Assembly: GCF_900115975.1 (NCBI RefSeq)
Contig: NZ_FOYM01000013.1
Coordinates: forward strand, 40,801-104,800
Reading direction: 5' to 3'
DNA length: 64,000 bases
From: Desulfoscipio geothermicus DSM 3669
GTDB lineage: Bacteria; Bacillota; Desulfotomaculia; Desulfotomaculales; Desulfallaceae
Shown here: positions 26,669 to 34,411 of the stretch, piece by piece
Position numbering within the stretch: the stretch's first letter is position 1
How the letters are laid out: each line of letters starts with the position of its first letter
The notes under the pieces: generated by a model
Seen by the model: only the letters and a program-made list of their open reading frames with translations
What the model was told of the DNA's origin: nothing
The model's database searches: none
Made by a program: the position numbers and the translations under genes

Positions 26669-27592
26669 CTATTTTTTTTGCCCTTCAATGTATTTTTCCG
26701 CAGCTACTGCGGCTATGGCTCCGTCGGCCACTGCCGTAACGACCTGGCGCAGGGATTTCTGTCTGATGTCCCCCGCCGCGAAAATCCCGGGCCTGGATGT
26801 GTGCATATTATCGTCAGTAATTACATAACCGCGTTCATCCAGTTGAATCAACCCATTTACCAGTTCGGAAACCGGCTTTGTGCCTACGTAAATAAAAACA
26901 CCTTCCACTTTAAGACTGCTGGTTACTCCGCTTTGTACGTTTTTAAGCACAACCTCCTGTACCGTTGCTTCGCCAACTATCTTTTCCACCACCGCGTTCC
27001 AGTGAAATACAATCTGGTTGTTTTCTCGGGCCCGCTGCTGTAGTATTTTGGTCGCTCTTAATTCGTCACGACGGTGAATGATATGCACTTTGCTGGCGAA
27101 CTTGGTCAGGTATAAAGCTTCTTCCACAGCCGCATCTCCGCCACCGACAACGGCAACTTCCTTATCTTTGAAAAAAGCCCCGTCGCAGGTGGCGCACCAG
27201 GAAACGCCCCGACCGGTAAACTCTGTTTCGCCGGGCACCTGCAGTTTGCGCGGTTGCGCCCCGGTGGCCAGGATAACAGTTCTGGCGTGGACTGCGTCAT
27301 CATCCGTGATTATGGCAAAGTAATCTTCCTTTTGTTCTATGGACTCAACATTGGCTGAAGTCACTTCCAGGCCGAATCTACGCGCTTGTGCATCCATTTG
27401 CATCATCAATTCGGGACCGCTTATTCCGTCTGCGAAACCAGGGTAGTTTTCAATGTTTTCCGTACTGGCGGCCAGCCCGCCTGGCATGCCTTTTTCAATC
27501 AACAATGTTTTTAGAGCCGCCCTTGAAGCATATATTCCTGCGGCTAGTCCGGCCGGACCGCCACCGATAATTGCTACGTCGTACAAGTTCAC
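26669..27592 (-). CDS. trxB: thioredoxin reductase
   Basis: About 307 residues. It has the FAD-binding motif GGGPAGLAAGIYASRAA near the N-terminus, the redox-active pair CATC (Cys133 and Cys136), and the NAD(P)H-binding GGGDAAVEEALYLT. GIFAAGDIRQ at the end binds FAD. It reduces thioredoxin or a related disulfide carrier; the exact electron donor is not shown by sequence. The GTG at 27592 follows GGGGG by 6-7 nt. It is a single gene with its own terminator. Confidence 0.95.
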   Translation of the reverse strand: MNLYDVAIIGGGPAGLAAGIYASRAALKTLLIEKGMPGGLAASTENIENYPGFADGISGPELMMQMDAQARRFGLEVTSANVESIEQKEDYFAIITDDDAVHARTVILATGAQPRKLQVPGETEFTGRGVSWCATCDGAFFKDKEVAVVGGGDAAVEEALYLTKFASKVHIIHRRDELRATKILQQRARENNQIVFHWNAVVEKIVGEATVQEVVLKNVQSGVTSSLKVEGVFIYVGTKPVSELVNGLIQLDERGYVITDDNMHTSRPGIFAAGDIRQKSLRQVVTAVADGAIAAVAAEKYIEGQKK

Positions 27593-27733
27593 TGCCGGCA
27601 CCCCCGTTAAAATGGTAAATTTGCTTAACTATAATATCTCAATTTTACAATATTGTCAATGAGTTTGTATTCATTATATTATTTACGCAGCAGGTGGTTT
27701 TCATAAAGCTGCAGAAACAATAAAAATTAAATA

Positions 27734-27874
27734 TTAGTGCTGTATCTTGACCTCCGGGCTATTGACCATTTCCTCCGCTGTTCCTTGGAGAACAATTTCC
27801 CCGGTTTCCAGGACGTAAGCATGATTGGCCACGGACAGGGCTATGTGCGCATTTTGTTCAACCAGCAGTATTTG
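27734..27874 (-). pseudogene. 3' fragment of a livF-like ABC transporter ATPase
   Basis: About 46 codons translating as QILLVEQNAHIALSVANHAY, then VLETGEIVLQGTAEEM and NSPEV, ending in a stop. This is the C-terminal tail of LivF-type branched-chain amino-acid ABC ATPases. The Walker A part and the rest of the gene are absent, so it is a remnant. Confidence 0.75.
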
Positions 27875-27939
27875 GGAAATCCAAGCAATATGCCGATAAC
27901 GGCGGGCAGTAAGCCGCCCGCCAAAAGTGATGGTAAGTT

Positions 27940-28020
27940 GAATATTTTTGTAAGTCCCACACTGTAATCATTATTGGTGGAAGTTACCAGGGCCACTTTT
28001 TTCCAGCCCAGTTCTTGGGC
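27940..28020 (-). pseudogene. internal fragment of a livK-like binding protein
   Basis: 27 codons reading AQELGWKKVALVTSTNNDYS then VGLTKIF. This matches the middle of a branched-chain amino-acid binding protein (Leu/Ile/Val-BP), without start, signal peptide or C-terminus. Between it and the livF tail sits a 7-bp GC hairpin (GGCGGGC / GCCCGCC at 27901-27922). Confidence 0.65.
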
Positions 28021-28038
28021 GCAATAAATTTAATTGCC

Positions 28039-28188
28039 TTAACCGGGCGCTGGAAAATTAAACCATCTCGGATCGTATAAACTCTCCTTGCTTTCACTGT
28101 CTTCCAGGTCTTCCGGGAAATTGAGGGAAAACGTGCTGGAGCCTCCTATCACGGCATATTCCGCTTCCGGTATGCGGATATTATCCAT
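28039..28188 (-). pseudogene. N-terminal fragment of an MTAP/PNP-like phosphorylase
   Basis: 49 codons from ATG: MDNIRIPEAEYAVIGGSSTF, then SLNFPEDLEDS and an early stop after FNFPAPG. The GGSSTF segment resembles the phosphate-binding N-terminus of methylthioadenosine/purine nucleoside phosphorylases, which run to about 260-290 residues, so over 80 percent is missing. It starts just after the methyltransferase stop. It could be expressed as a short peptide, but I judge it a remnant. Confidence 0.55.
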
Positions 28189-28195
28189 TGGTCCA

Positions 28196-28945
28196 TCACT
28201 CCGTTATCATTTTTTGCGCCACGTAGAAATGGCGGATGCTTTTCCTGTGAATCGCATCAAAGGTAAAGGCGTTAAAACTGCCCAGCAGCATAAAGCCTGT
28301 ATCCTCCAGGTATGATGCAATTTCTTCCGGTCGGTAGGCCTTCTCGCGGTGTGATTCGGCGAACTTTTTGTAGTATTCGCCCTCGCGCATAAAGCCGGTC
28401 AAATTAATGTGCCAAATGTTTGCAGTTTTATTATAGCCGGTTTCCCAGATTATTGTCATGTCCGAATCGTCCACAACGGTAATGCTGTTGTCCGACCCGG
28501 ACAGCCAGGTAACCGCGTTAAGGTCGAAAATAAAGGCGCCGCGGTCAAGCAAATTCTCATTAACCTTATGGAAAGTCTGTTTGATGTCTTCAATTTCCAG
28601 CAAGTAATTCAGACCATCGTGAAAGCAAGTGATTAAATCAACTTTTTCCGGCAAACGGAGATGCCGCATGTCCTGTTTTAAAAAAGTAATGGATAAATTT
28701 TCCGCGGCCGATTTGGCCCGGGCCAAAGCAAGCATTTCCCCGGCTATGTCAATGCCAAAGGTTTTATAGCCCCGCCTGGCAAAGGGGATGGCTGTGTTGC
28801 CCGTGCCGCACGCCATGTCGGCGACGCTTCGGGCCTGCAGGCCAAAGTGCCGCAGCAGCGCTTCCGCGTAATCTATCCAGGCGTCAAAATCAACTCCGGC
28901 AACCAGGTAGTCATAAATGCGGGACAGCCCGCTGTATTGTTCCAT
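28196..28945 (-). CDS. class I SAM-dependent methyltransferase
   Basis: 249 residues. The Rossmann motif I VADMACGTGNTAIPFARRG, motif II FGIDIAGEML and motif III FLKQDMRHL are clear, followed by a beta-rich C-terminal lid. The substrate is unknown; the sequence resembles small-molecule methyltransferases of the YqeM/UbiE-like type. Downstream lie only gene fragments, and upstream is adk behind a terminator. Confidence 0.85.
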   Translation of the reverse strand: MEQYSGLSRIYDYLVAGVDFDAWIDYAEALLRHFGLQARSVADMACGTGNTAIPFARRGYKTFGIDIAGEMLALARAKSAAENLSITFLKQDMRHLRLPEKVDLITCFHDGLNYLLEIEDIKQTFHKVNENLLDRGAFIFDLNAVTWLSGSDNSITVVDDSDMTIIWETGYNKTANIWHINLTGFMREGEYYKKFAESHREKAYRPEEIASYLEDTGFMLLGSFNAFTFDAIHRKSIRHFYVAQKMITE

Positions 28946-28970
28946 GTTTAATCACGCCCGTTTAAAATTT

Positions 28971-28996
28971 AAAAACCCCCGGCATATAACCGGGGG
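28971..28996 (-). terminator. Rho-independent terminator after adk
   Basis: CCCCCGG-CATATAA-CCGGGGG followed by five T on the minus strand, 11 nt past the adk stop codon. Confidence 0.9.
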
Positions 28997-29006
28997 CTGT
29001 TATTTA

Positions 29007-29651
29007 TTATTTCTTCAAAGCGGCCAATATATCCTCGAGAACTTTCTTGATTTCCTGGTCCCCGTTTATGTTAAGCAACAGTCCCTGCCCCTGGTAGTAA
29101 TCGATCAGCGGCTGGGTTTGGGCTTCGTAAACATCCAGGCGGTTGCCGACCGCTTCCTCGTTGTCGTCGCTGCGCTGGTACAGTTCGCCGCCGCAGCTGT
29201 TGCACTTGCCTTCCACTTCCGGCTTGTTGAACAGTACGTGGTAGCTGGCGCCGCAGCCCTTACACACCCGGCGCCCCGTCAAACGGGCCATCAGCTTTTC
29301 CCGGGGTACGGCAATGTTGATGACGCCGTTCAGCTGGATGTTCATATCATTGAGGGTGGCATCCAGCGCCTTGGCCTGTTCCAGGGTACGGGGGAAGCCG
29401 TCCAGAAGGAAGCCGTCCTGGCAATCGGGTTTGGATAACCTGTCCTTAACCATGCCGACAACCACTTCATCGGGCACAAGGGCGCCCTTATCCATGTATT
29501 CCTTGGCTTTTTTGCCCATTTCGGTTCCTTCCTTGATGGCGGCGCGGAACATATCACCGGTGGATATGTGAGTGATGTTCAATTCTTTGACCAGCACCTC
29601 GGCCTGGGTGCCTTTACCGGCGCCGGGAGGCCCCATGATTAAAAGTTTCAA
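29007..29651 (-). CDS. adk: adenylate kinase
   Basis: 214 residues from a TTG with GAGGAGGG 7 nt upstream. It interconverts ATP + AMP and 2 ADP. P-loop GPPGAGKGT at residues 7-15, AMP-binding STGDMFR, GFPRT and a LID domain with two Cys pairs (CKGC and CNSC, about residues 130-153) that normally hold zinc in Gram-positives. It is not in the usual secY-adk-map ribosomal context here, so it is either a relocated or a second copy; the window cannot decide. Confidence 0.96.
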   Translation of the reverse strand: MKLLIMGPPGAGKGTQAEVLVKELNITHISTGDMFRAAIKEGTEMGKKAKEYMDKGALVPDEVVVGMVKDRLSKPDCQDGFLLDGFPRTLEQAKALDATLNDMNIQLNGVINIAVPREKLMARLTGRRVCKGCGASYHVLFNKPEVEGKCNSCGGELYQRSDDNEEAVGNRLDVYEAQTQPLIDYYQGQGLLLNINGDQEIKKVLEDILAALKK

Positions 29652-29862
29652 AACAATTCCCTCCTCAATCAACTATATATATTCAGCTTGTACACATTAT
29701 AACATTAATATCAATTACTGAAAATATAAAATTAACAGTACAGAGGAAGGTGACGAGCATAAAAAATAAAACCCGTTATATTTCTGGCGGGTATTATATA
29801 TAAATGATAACCCCGTCCAGGTACGAAAATAACACAAGCTATTTTCGGGTTAAAATAATAAT

Positions 29863-29897
29863 AGGCGCGCATTAATGTACTGATCTAATGCGCGCCT
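29863..29897 (-). terminator. terminator after tRNA-Pro
   Basis: AGGCGCGCATTA and TAATGCGCGCCT form a perfect 12-bp stem with an 11-nt loop, 7 nt beyond the tRNA 3' end, followed by a T-containing tract on the minus strand. A second hairpin (CGAAAATA / TATTTTCG, 29824-29847) follows. The rest of 29652-29862 shows nothing else. Confidence 0.8.
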
Positions 29898-29903
29898 TTA
29901 TAT

Positions 29904-29981
29904 TGGTCGGGATGACAGGATTTGAACCTGCGACCTCACGGTCCCGAACCGTGCGCTCTAGCCAAACTGAGCCACATCCCG
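29904..29981 (-). tRNA. tRNA-Pro (CGG anticodon)
   Basis: 78 nt with an encoded CCA. Acceptor CGGGATG / CATCCCG, anticodon stem CACGG/CCGTG with loop TTCGGGA (anticodon CGG), and T-arm GCAGGTTCAAATCCTGT. A good promoter lies 29 nt upstream and a terminator downstream. Confidence 0.97.
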
Positions 29982-30009
29982 ATAAGTAAAGATTTTATCG
30001 ACAAATAAT

Positions 30010-30038
30010 ATGATAACTCAGATTTAACTGATTGTCAA
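30010..30038 (-). promoter_or_regulatory. sigma-A type promoter for tRNA-Pro
   Basis: On the minus strand TTGACA (30038-30033) and TATCAT (30015-30010) are separated by 17 bp. Transcription would begin near 30003, about 22 nt ahead of the tRNA. Confidence 0.7.
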
Positions 30039-30133
30039 ATAGATTTTTATGAGAATTACTGACAGCCGATAGTTCTAATAATTAGCTGCATTTTGTTTAA
30101 ACTAATATTTGAAATAAGAAACGGAGGTGCGAA

Positions 30134-30454
30134 ATGAGTACCCTTAGCCCATTTACTTTTTCCGCCCCCATCCAGGGAGTTCAGGTCAAACCGCTTACGC
30201 AAGATGGCAAGCAAATTCGCATCCGGTACAATGGTCTTTTAAATCAATCGGGCGCCGAACAAATATTTTTACACGGCGGTTTTGGGGAAGATAAAGAATG
30301 GCAAGAAGTCAAGGACTACCTGATGGAAAAAACCAGCGAAGGCTGGGAGCAAACAATTGATATTCAAGACAGACAGTTCAATTTTTGCTTCCGGGATAAC
30401 GCGCATAATTGGGATAATAATAACGGTGTCAACTGGATTTACCGGATTACGTAA
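30134..30454 (+). CDS. stand-alone CBM25-like carbohydrate-binding protein
   Basis: 106 residues, one domain: IRIRYNGLLNQSGAEQIFLH, then GGFG and GWEQTIDIQDRQFNFCF, ending RDNAHNWDNNNGVNW. The pattern of aromatic residues and NWDNNNG is that of starch/glycogen-binding CBM25-type modules. There is no signal peptide and no catalytic domain, so it is probably a cytoplasmic glycogen-binding protein (inference). CGGAGGTG precedes ATG by 6 nt, and a terminator follows directly. Confidence 0.75.
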   Translation: MSTLSPFTFSAPIQGVQVKPLTQDGKQIRIRYNGLLNQSGAEQIFLHGGFGEDKEWQEVKDYLMEKTSEGWEQTIDIQDRQFNFCFRDNAHNWDNNNGVNWIYRIT

Positions 30455-30485
30455 AAAGCCGGGCTTTAAAAGCCGGGCTTTTTAT
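30452..30485 (+). terminator. terminator after CBM gene
   Basis: AAAAAGCC and GGCTTTTT flank an inner GGGCTTTAAAAGCCG that can pair further. The T run follows the right arm. The stop codon of the CBM gene is at its edge. Confidence 0.7.
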
Positions 30486-30516
30486 TATGGCAAAAACCCC
30501 TGCAAGGTATTATGCT

Positions 30517-31131
30517 TTAGGATGTTGTTGGCAATGGCTGCGAAACGAGCTTTTTAGCCAACTCGCAACCCAGCACCCACAAGGCGGCTGTCGTCAACTG
30601 GTAAGGGGCGATGCTGTCAAACAAAATGGTTGCCCGGGCGGGAAACTCATCGTCTCCTTCCCATAAAACGGCTGCCAGCGGCAGTTTGGGAAAGGCCGGG
30701 ATTAAGGCGGCGGCGTCACCCATATCAATGGGTTTGCCACCCAGTTTCACGGTTTGCTGCAGGAATAAATCCAGACCGCTGCCAAACGCGTCTCTTATCG
30801 GTTCACAGGCGCTTTTAATAAATGGTACATGGTGGTGAATTCCCTGGGGTAGTTCAAGGAAAGATAACCATCGGTTCCTTGGCGGCAATCCGCTGCATTG
30901 CTTAAGGTACTGTAGTATTAGTGTAGCGTCATTGTACGAAACTTGCCGGTTATCTGCCGTGGTGACTTCTCCGCTGGCTAAAGAAACAAAGTGCTTTTGG
31001 GCGTAGTATGATATAATAATATGATTACCATCATCAGAATAAGCAGCGCCGCTTTTCAATACCATTTCATCGGGGTCGGCGGCCAAAAAATCATTCACCG
31101 CCGCGGTATGAGCCGTTAGTTCATTACACAT
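30517..31131 (-). CDS. DUF3786-domain protein
   Basis: 204 residues from ATG with GGAGTG 6 nt upstream. The segment LAAVLWEGDDEFPARATILFD near the C-terminus (split here as LAAVLWEGDDEFP and ARATILFD) is typical of DUF3786, and FLELPQGIHHHVPF lies in the middle. DUF3786 is frequent in anaerobes with corrinoid and Wood-Ljungdahl metabolism and has no proven function. It forms a pair with the next minus-strand gene upstream (26 nt apart). Confidence 0.7.
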   Translation of the reverse strand: MCNELTAHTAAVNDFLAADPDEMVLKSGAAYSDDGNHIIISYYAQKHFVSLASGEVTTADNRQVSYNDATLILQYLKQCSGLPPRNRWLSFLELPQGIHHHVPFIKSACEPIRDAFGSGLDLFLQQTVKLGGKPIDMGDAAALIPAFPKLPLAAVLWEGDDEFPARATILFDSIAPYQLTTAALWVLGCELAKKLVSQPLPTTS

Positions 31132-31157
31132 GATTATCACTCCAGTTATTAATTATT

Positions 31158-31589
31158 TTACCGGGCCAGCAAGTACATGACAAATGCGGTAACTGCCCCT
31201 ACCAGCATGATTAGAGCTCCCATGCCGCCGAAATTGGCCAGTCTGTTAATTTTGACCCCTTCTTCCTCGGCCCTTATCCGCATGTGGTTGTAAACCGCCA
31301 GGCGTCCAATTATATCCATGACCAGAGAGTCGGCAATGTCCGGTTCACCACCCCGGCTTAGCATGTTCTGCACGACGTTATCCAGCCATTGCTTTTGCAA
31401 TACGGGGTCAAGGGAATCATAAACGCCCCGAAGATAAATTTTAAAATTTTTCTCTCTGGGCTTGATATGCTGAAAATAATAACGGCGGTCGGTTCGTTGC
31501 AACTGGCGCGTAGTCATTTGTAGTATTCTGGTTTCAAGTTCGCTTAAATTGAATTCATTTTTCAACATTTGAATAAATGTATTGGCCAA
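31158..31589 (-). CDS. tail-anchored helical protein, unknown
   Basis: About 143 residues from a TTG with GGAGG 7 nt upstream. It is largely alpha-helical and charged (LSELETRILQMTTRQLQRTD), with one C-terminal hydrophobic span (GGMGALIMLVGAVTAFVMYL) and three residues after it, so it is tail-anchored with its bulk in the cytoplasm. No family is recognised. Divergent from the P-loop/Asp23 gene with 179 nt between starts. Confidence 0.65.
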   Translation of the reverse strand: MANTFIQMLKNEFNLSELETRILQMTTRQLQRTDRRYYFQHIKPREKNFKIYLRGVYDSLDPVLQKQWLDNVVQNMLSRGGEPDIADSLVMDIIGRLAVYNHMRIRAEEEGVKINRLANFGGMGALIMLVGAVTAFVMYLLAR

Positions 31590-31768
31590 CAGGCATCCTC
31601 CTGCAATATAATTATATAGGTATGTAAAAGCCGGCATATTGATAATATATAATAATATATGGTATTATTGCCTTCAATATCAAGGGTGCATTTTTTATAA
31701 TAAACTAATAAAGCAATACACGTTCCATATCATGAATCCAAGATATGCAAAAGGAATGGGGGATTATT

Positions 31769-32596
31769 TTGGAAGTTTACGCCCTGGTGGGGCCGAGCGG
31801 TACCGGCAAAAGCCATCGCGCGGTTATGCTGGCCAACAGGTTGGGTGCTGAGGTTATTGTGGATGACGGGCTGATTATCAAGGGAAACCAGATTGTCGCC
31901 GGGGTATCCGCAAAAAAACAACCGACCCGGATCGGGGCCATCAAAGCGGCATTGTTTATGGATGTCGATCAAATGAATATTGCCCGGGAAGCTATTACCC
32001 GTCTGCAACCGGAAAAGATACTGCTATTGGGTACGTCCAGGGGAATGGTGGAAAAGATATCGCAACGGTTGGAGTTGCCCGCTATTACGGAATTTATCAT
32101 GATTGATCAGATAGCTTCGCCCAAGGAAATCAGGAAAGCGCGGATCATGCGCAAACAACATAGTAAACATGTCATACCGGCGCCCACCATAGAGGTAAAA
32201 AAGAGCCTGCCTGAAATAATTATTGATCCTTTACAAGTATTTTTAAAGCGCAAGGGGCTGAGAGACCGCCGGAATTGGCTGGAACAATCGGTGGTCAGAC
32301 CCACATTTACCCTGTATGGCAAATTCACCATTTCCCAAAGTACACTGGGAGTCATTGCCGCTTTTGCCGCCAAAGCTGTTCCCGGGGTTGTGGGGGTGCA
32401 ACGCGCTCATATTGTTAGAAATGAACAGGGAATTATCATAGAACTCGACATAGTGTTCAGTTCAAAAATTAATATAAGCAATATCAGCAGGGATGTTCAG
32501 GTTTATGTCAAGGAACAGGTGGAAAAAATGACCGGATTGGCGGTAAAACACATCAATATCACGGTGGCAGGGTTAAAGGTGGAAGAAATAGTTTAA
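31769..32596 (+). CDS. P-loop domain fused to Asp23/Gls24 domain
   Basis: About 275 residues. The N-terminus has Walker A LVGPSGTGKSHRAVML, followed by a compact nucleotide-binding fold (KILLLGTSRGMVEKI). After a basic linker the C-terminal 95 residues (VVRPTFTLYGKFTISQSTLG to NITVAGLKVEEI) form an Asp23/Gls24 domain, usually a small stand-alone envelope-stress protein. The TTG at 31769 has GGGGGA 5 nt upstream; the ATG at 31745 lacks a site. The role is unknown; ATP-dependent handling of Asp23 partners is one idea. Confidence 0.8.
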   Translation: MEVYALVGPSGTGKSHRAVMLANRLGAEVIVDDGLIIKGNQIVAGVSAKKQPTRIGAIKAALFMDVDQMNIAREAITRLQPEKILLLGTSRGMVEKISQRLELPAITEFIMIDQIASPKEIRKARIMRKQHSKHVIPAPTIEVKKSLPEIIIDPLQVFLKRKGLRDRRNWLEQSVVRPTFTLYGKFTISQSTLGVIAAFAAKAVPGVVGVQRAHIVRNEQGIIIELDIVFSSKINISNISRDVQVYVKEQVEKMTGLAVKHINITVAGLKVEEIV

Positions 32597-32619
32597 GCAG
32601 GAAGCCGGGCTTCCTGCTT
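32595..32619. terminator. convergent terminator
   Basis: AAGCAGGAAGCC and GGCTTCCTGCTT form a near-gapless hairpin between two convergent genes; it includes the stop codons of both at its edges. T-rich sequence follows on the plus side (TATGTTTTGG). Confidence 0.75.
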
Positions 32620-33289
32620 ATGTTTTGGTGGCAAAAACATGTCTGCCTATTTGTGTCACGACGGGTAAAGATTTAATCCAATTGTCCGAAGCAATCCTGG
32701 GGTTATAGAAAAATAACGCCCCGCCTGTGGGGTCATACCCTTCCAGCGCCGTTTCAGCGGCCCGTATAGCCTTTCTGTCCGGGGTTAAATTAATTGTACC
32801 GTCGGACACCGGGGTAAATTGACAGATGTGTCGGTTGCGTTGGAATATGACTTCCCGGACGGTATTGGGGAAGTGCGGGCTTTGCACCCGGTTGACAATT
32901 ACCGCCCCCACCGCCACCTGGCCCAGGAAGCTTTCGCCCCTTGCCTCAGCATAAATGGCTTTGGCCAGTAGCAACAGGTCTTCTCGGGAAACGCTGCCGC
33001 GGCTGGTATTTTTTCCTGCCGCGTTATTCCCGGCGGGTATGAACAAAACCTGGTACGGGTGTATTACCGATGTCTTCAGGTTATTGGCCCGCATCAACCG
33101 GTCCACTTCAATATTAAATGTTTGCGCTATTTCTGAAAGGGTATCTCCGGGCTGCACCGTATATTTCACAATAATAGTCGTTGTTTTCATATCTGTACCC
33201 GTGTCGGCGTGCGCGGTGCTGACCGGAGCGCTAATGCACAGCAGCACCAGCAAGAATACGCCGGTGACCCTGAAAAAATGAGTACTCAT
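32618..33289 (-). CDS. LysM / SleB-type cell-wall hydrolase
   Basis: About 223 residues from the ATG behind AAAGGAGG. A signal peptide (VTGVFLLVLLCISAPVSTAHA) is followed by one LysM domain (YTVQPGDTLSEIAQTFNIEV, about residues 43-87) and a Hydrolase_2 domain (LLAKAIYAEARGESFLGQVA, VNRVQSPHFPNTVREVIF, ALFFYNP) as in the spore cortex-lytic enzymes SleB and CwlJ. It is exported and probably acts on peptidoglycan during germination or growth. It indicates a spore former. Confidence 0.92.
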   Translation of the reverse strand: MSTHFFRVTGVFLLVLLCISAPVSTAHADTGTDMKTTTIIVKYTVQPGDTLSEIAQTFNIEVDRLMRANNLKTSVIHPYQVLFIPAGNNAAGKNTSRGSVSREDLLLLAKAIYAEARGESFLGQVAVGAVIVNRVQSPHFPNTVREVIFQRNRHICQFTPVSDGTINLTPDRKAIRAAETALEGYDPTGGALFFYNPRIASDNWIKSLPVVTQIGRHVFATKT

Positions 33290-33360
33290 TTTTTCCTCCT
33301 TTCTGACCAAAAAATATTTTTTACATTTTATATATATTATATCCTGGGATATTTATCCAT

Positions 33361-33415
33361 AAAAAATGTGGACAGGCTGCTTTTTCATTTAAAAGCAATC
33401 TATCCACATTTTTTA
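33361..33415 (-). terminator. terminator of the cbi operon
   Basis: AAAAAATGTGGACAG and a matching right arm (CTATCCACATTTTTT, one mismatch), with a further GCTTTT / AAAAGC pairing inside. It lies 8 nt after the cbiC stop codon. Confidence 0.85.
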
Positions 33416-33422
33416 TCTTAAT

Positions 33423-34043
33423 TTACTCCATATATAATAATGCATTCATGATGGCCGCGGCAATGGTGCTGCCGCCCCGGGTGCCCGCGACCGTGATGTA
33501 AGGCACTTTATCCAGTGCCACCAGCAGTTCCTTGGACTCGCTGGCCCCTACAAAACCCACCGGCGTGCCGATGACCAGCGCGGGCCGGGCGGCGCCGGTA
33601 TCAATGAGTTTGCAAAGGGCAAACAGTGCGGTAGGGGCGTTGCCGATAATTACTATGTCGCCGGTCAGCGTACCCGCCCTTTGTATGGCTATCATGGCCC
33701 GGGTCCGGCCCGTTCTTGCCGCTTCCGCCGCAATGTCCGGATCGCTGATTCGGCAGGCGGTCCGGATGCCGAACTGGGCCAGCTTCTTTTTATTTAAACC
33801 GGCCAGTACCATATTGACGTCGGTAAAAACGGTACAACCTTGGTGAATGGCCTTGAGACCGCTGGCAACGGCCCGGGGGTGAATTTTAACCAGGGGGGCG
33901 ATGTTGAAGTCACCGGTGGTATGCACAATCCTTTTGACAATGGCCTGTTCCATTACGGGCCAGTTAGCCAGCCCGGGTGTGTTTCTTTCAATGATGGCCA
34001 TACTTTCCCGCTCTATGTCACCTGGGTGGGTTATGTATTTCAA
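33423..34043 (-). CDS. cbiC: cobalt-precorrin-8 methylmutase
   Basis: 206 residues. CbiC moves the C-11 methyl group to C-12 to give cobyrinate. Motifs: HPGDIERESMAIIE, HTTGDFNIAPLV with the active-site His, TVFTDVNMVLAG, IGNAPTALFAL and GTPVGFVGASESKELL. Its start overlaps cbiX by 4 nt. It is the last gene of the operon. Confidence 0.95.
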   Translation of the reverse strand: MKYITHPGDIERESMAIIERNTPGLANWPVMEQAIVKRIVHTTGDFNIAPLVKIHPRAVASGLKAIHQGCTVFTDVNMVLAGLNKKKLAQFGIRTACRISDPDIAAEAARTGRTRAMIAIQRAGTLTGDIVIIGNAPTALFALCKLIDTGAARPALVIGTPVGFVGASESKELLVALDKVPYITVAGTRGGSTIAAAIMNALLYME

Positions 34044-34411
34044 AAGGATGCCCTCCTGACCCGGTCCATGATGATATTCAGTAGGCGTGGGTCCGCCCCG
34101 ATGTGTTCGGCCAGGGAAATTTCCACGCCCGGGTAACGGTTTTTTTCCGCCGCCAGGATTTCCGGAATGTCCCGTTGCATATGCAAGCCCATGTATAGAA
34201 AGAGGGGCACCACCACTACTTTTTCCGCTCCCCGCTGGATTATCCGGGCAACGGCTGCCGGTAGGTCGGGTTGGTTAAATTGCAGTGCCGCGCCTTCCAC
34301 CAGGAACTGTTCATCAACGCCGGCGGCTACCATGGATGTTATTTTGTGCAAGGTAGCCTGCGCTTCAGGCAGCCTGCTGCCATGACTCAATAATATAACG
34401 CCTGTCTTCAT
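34040..34411 (-). CDS. cbiX: sirohydrochlorin cobaltochelatase, short form
   Basis: 123 residues, the short CbiX(S) type. It inserts Co2+ into sirohydrochlorin, the step that defines the anaerobic B12 route. The N-terminal ILLSHGSRLPEAQ carries the metal-binding His, and VVVPLFLYMGLHMQRDIPE the second. Overlaps of 4 nt on both sides show tight coupling. The short form works as a homodimer. Confidence 0.93.
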   Translation of the reverse strand: MKTGVILLSHGSRLPEAQATLHKITSMVAAGVDEQFLVEGAALQFNQPDLPAAVARIIQRGAEKVVVVPLFLYMGLHMQRDIPEILAAEKNRYPGVEISLAEHIGADPRLLNIIMDRVRRASF

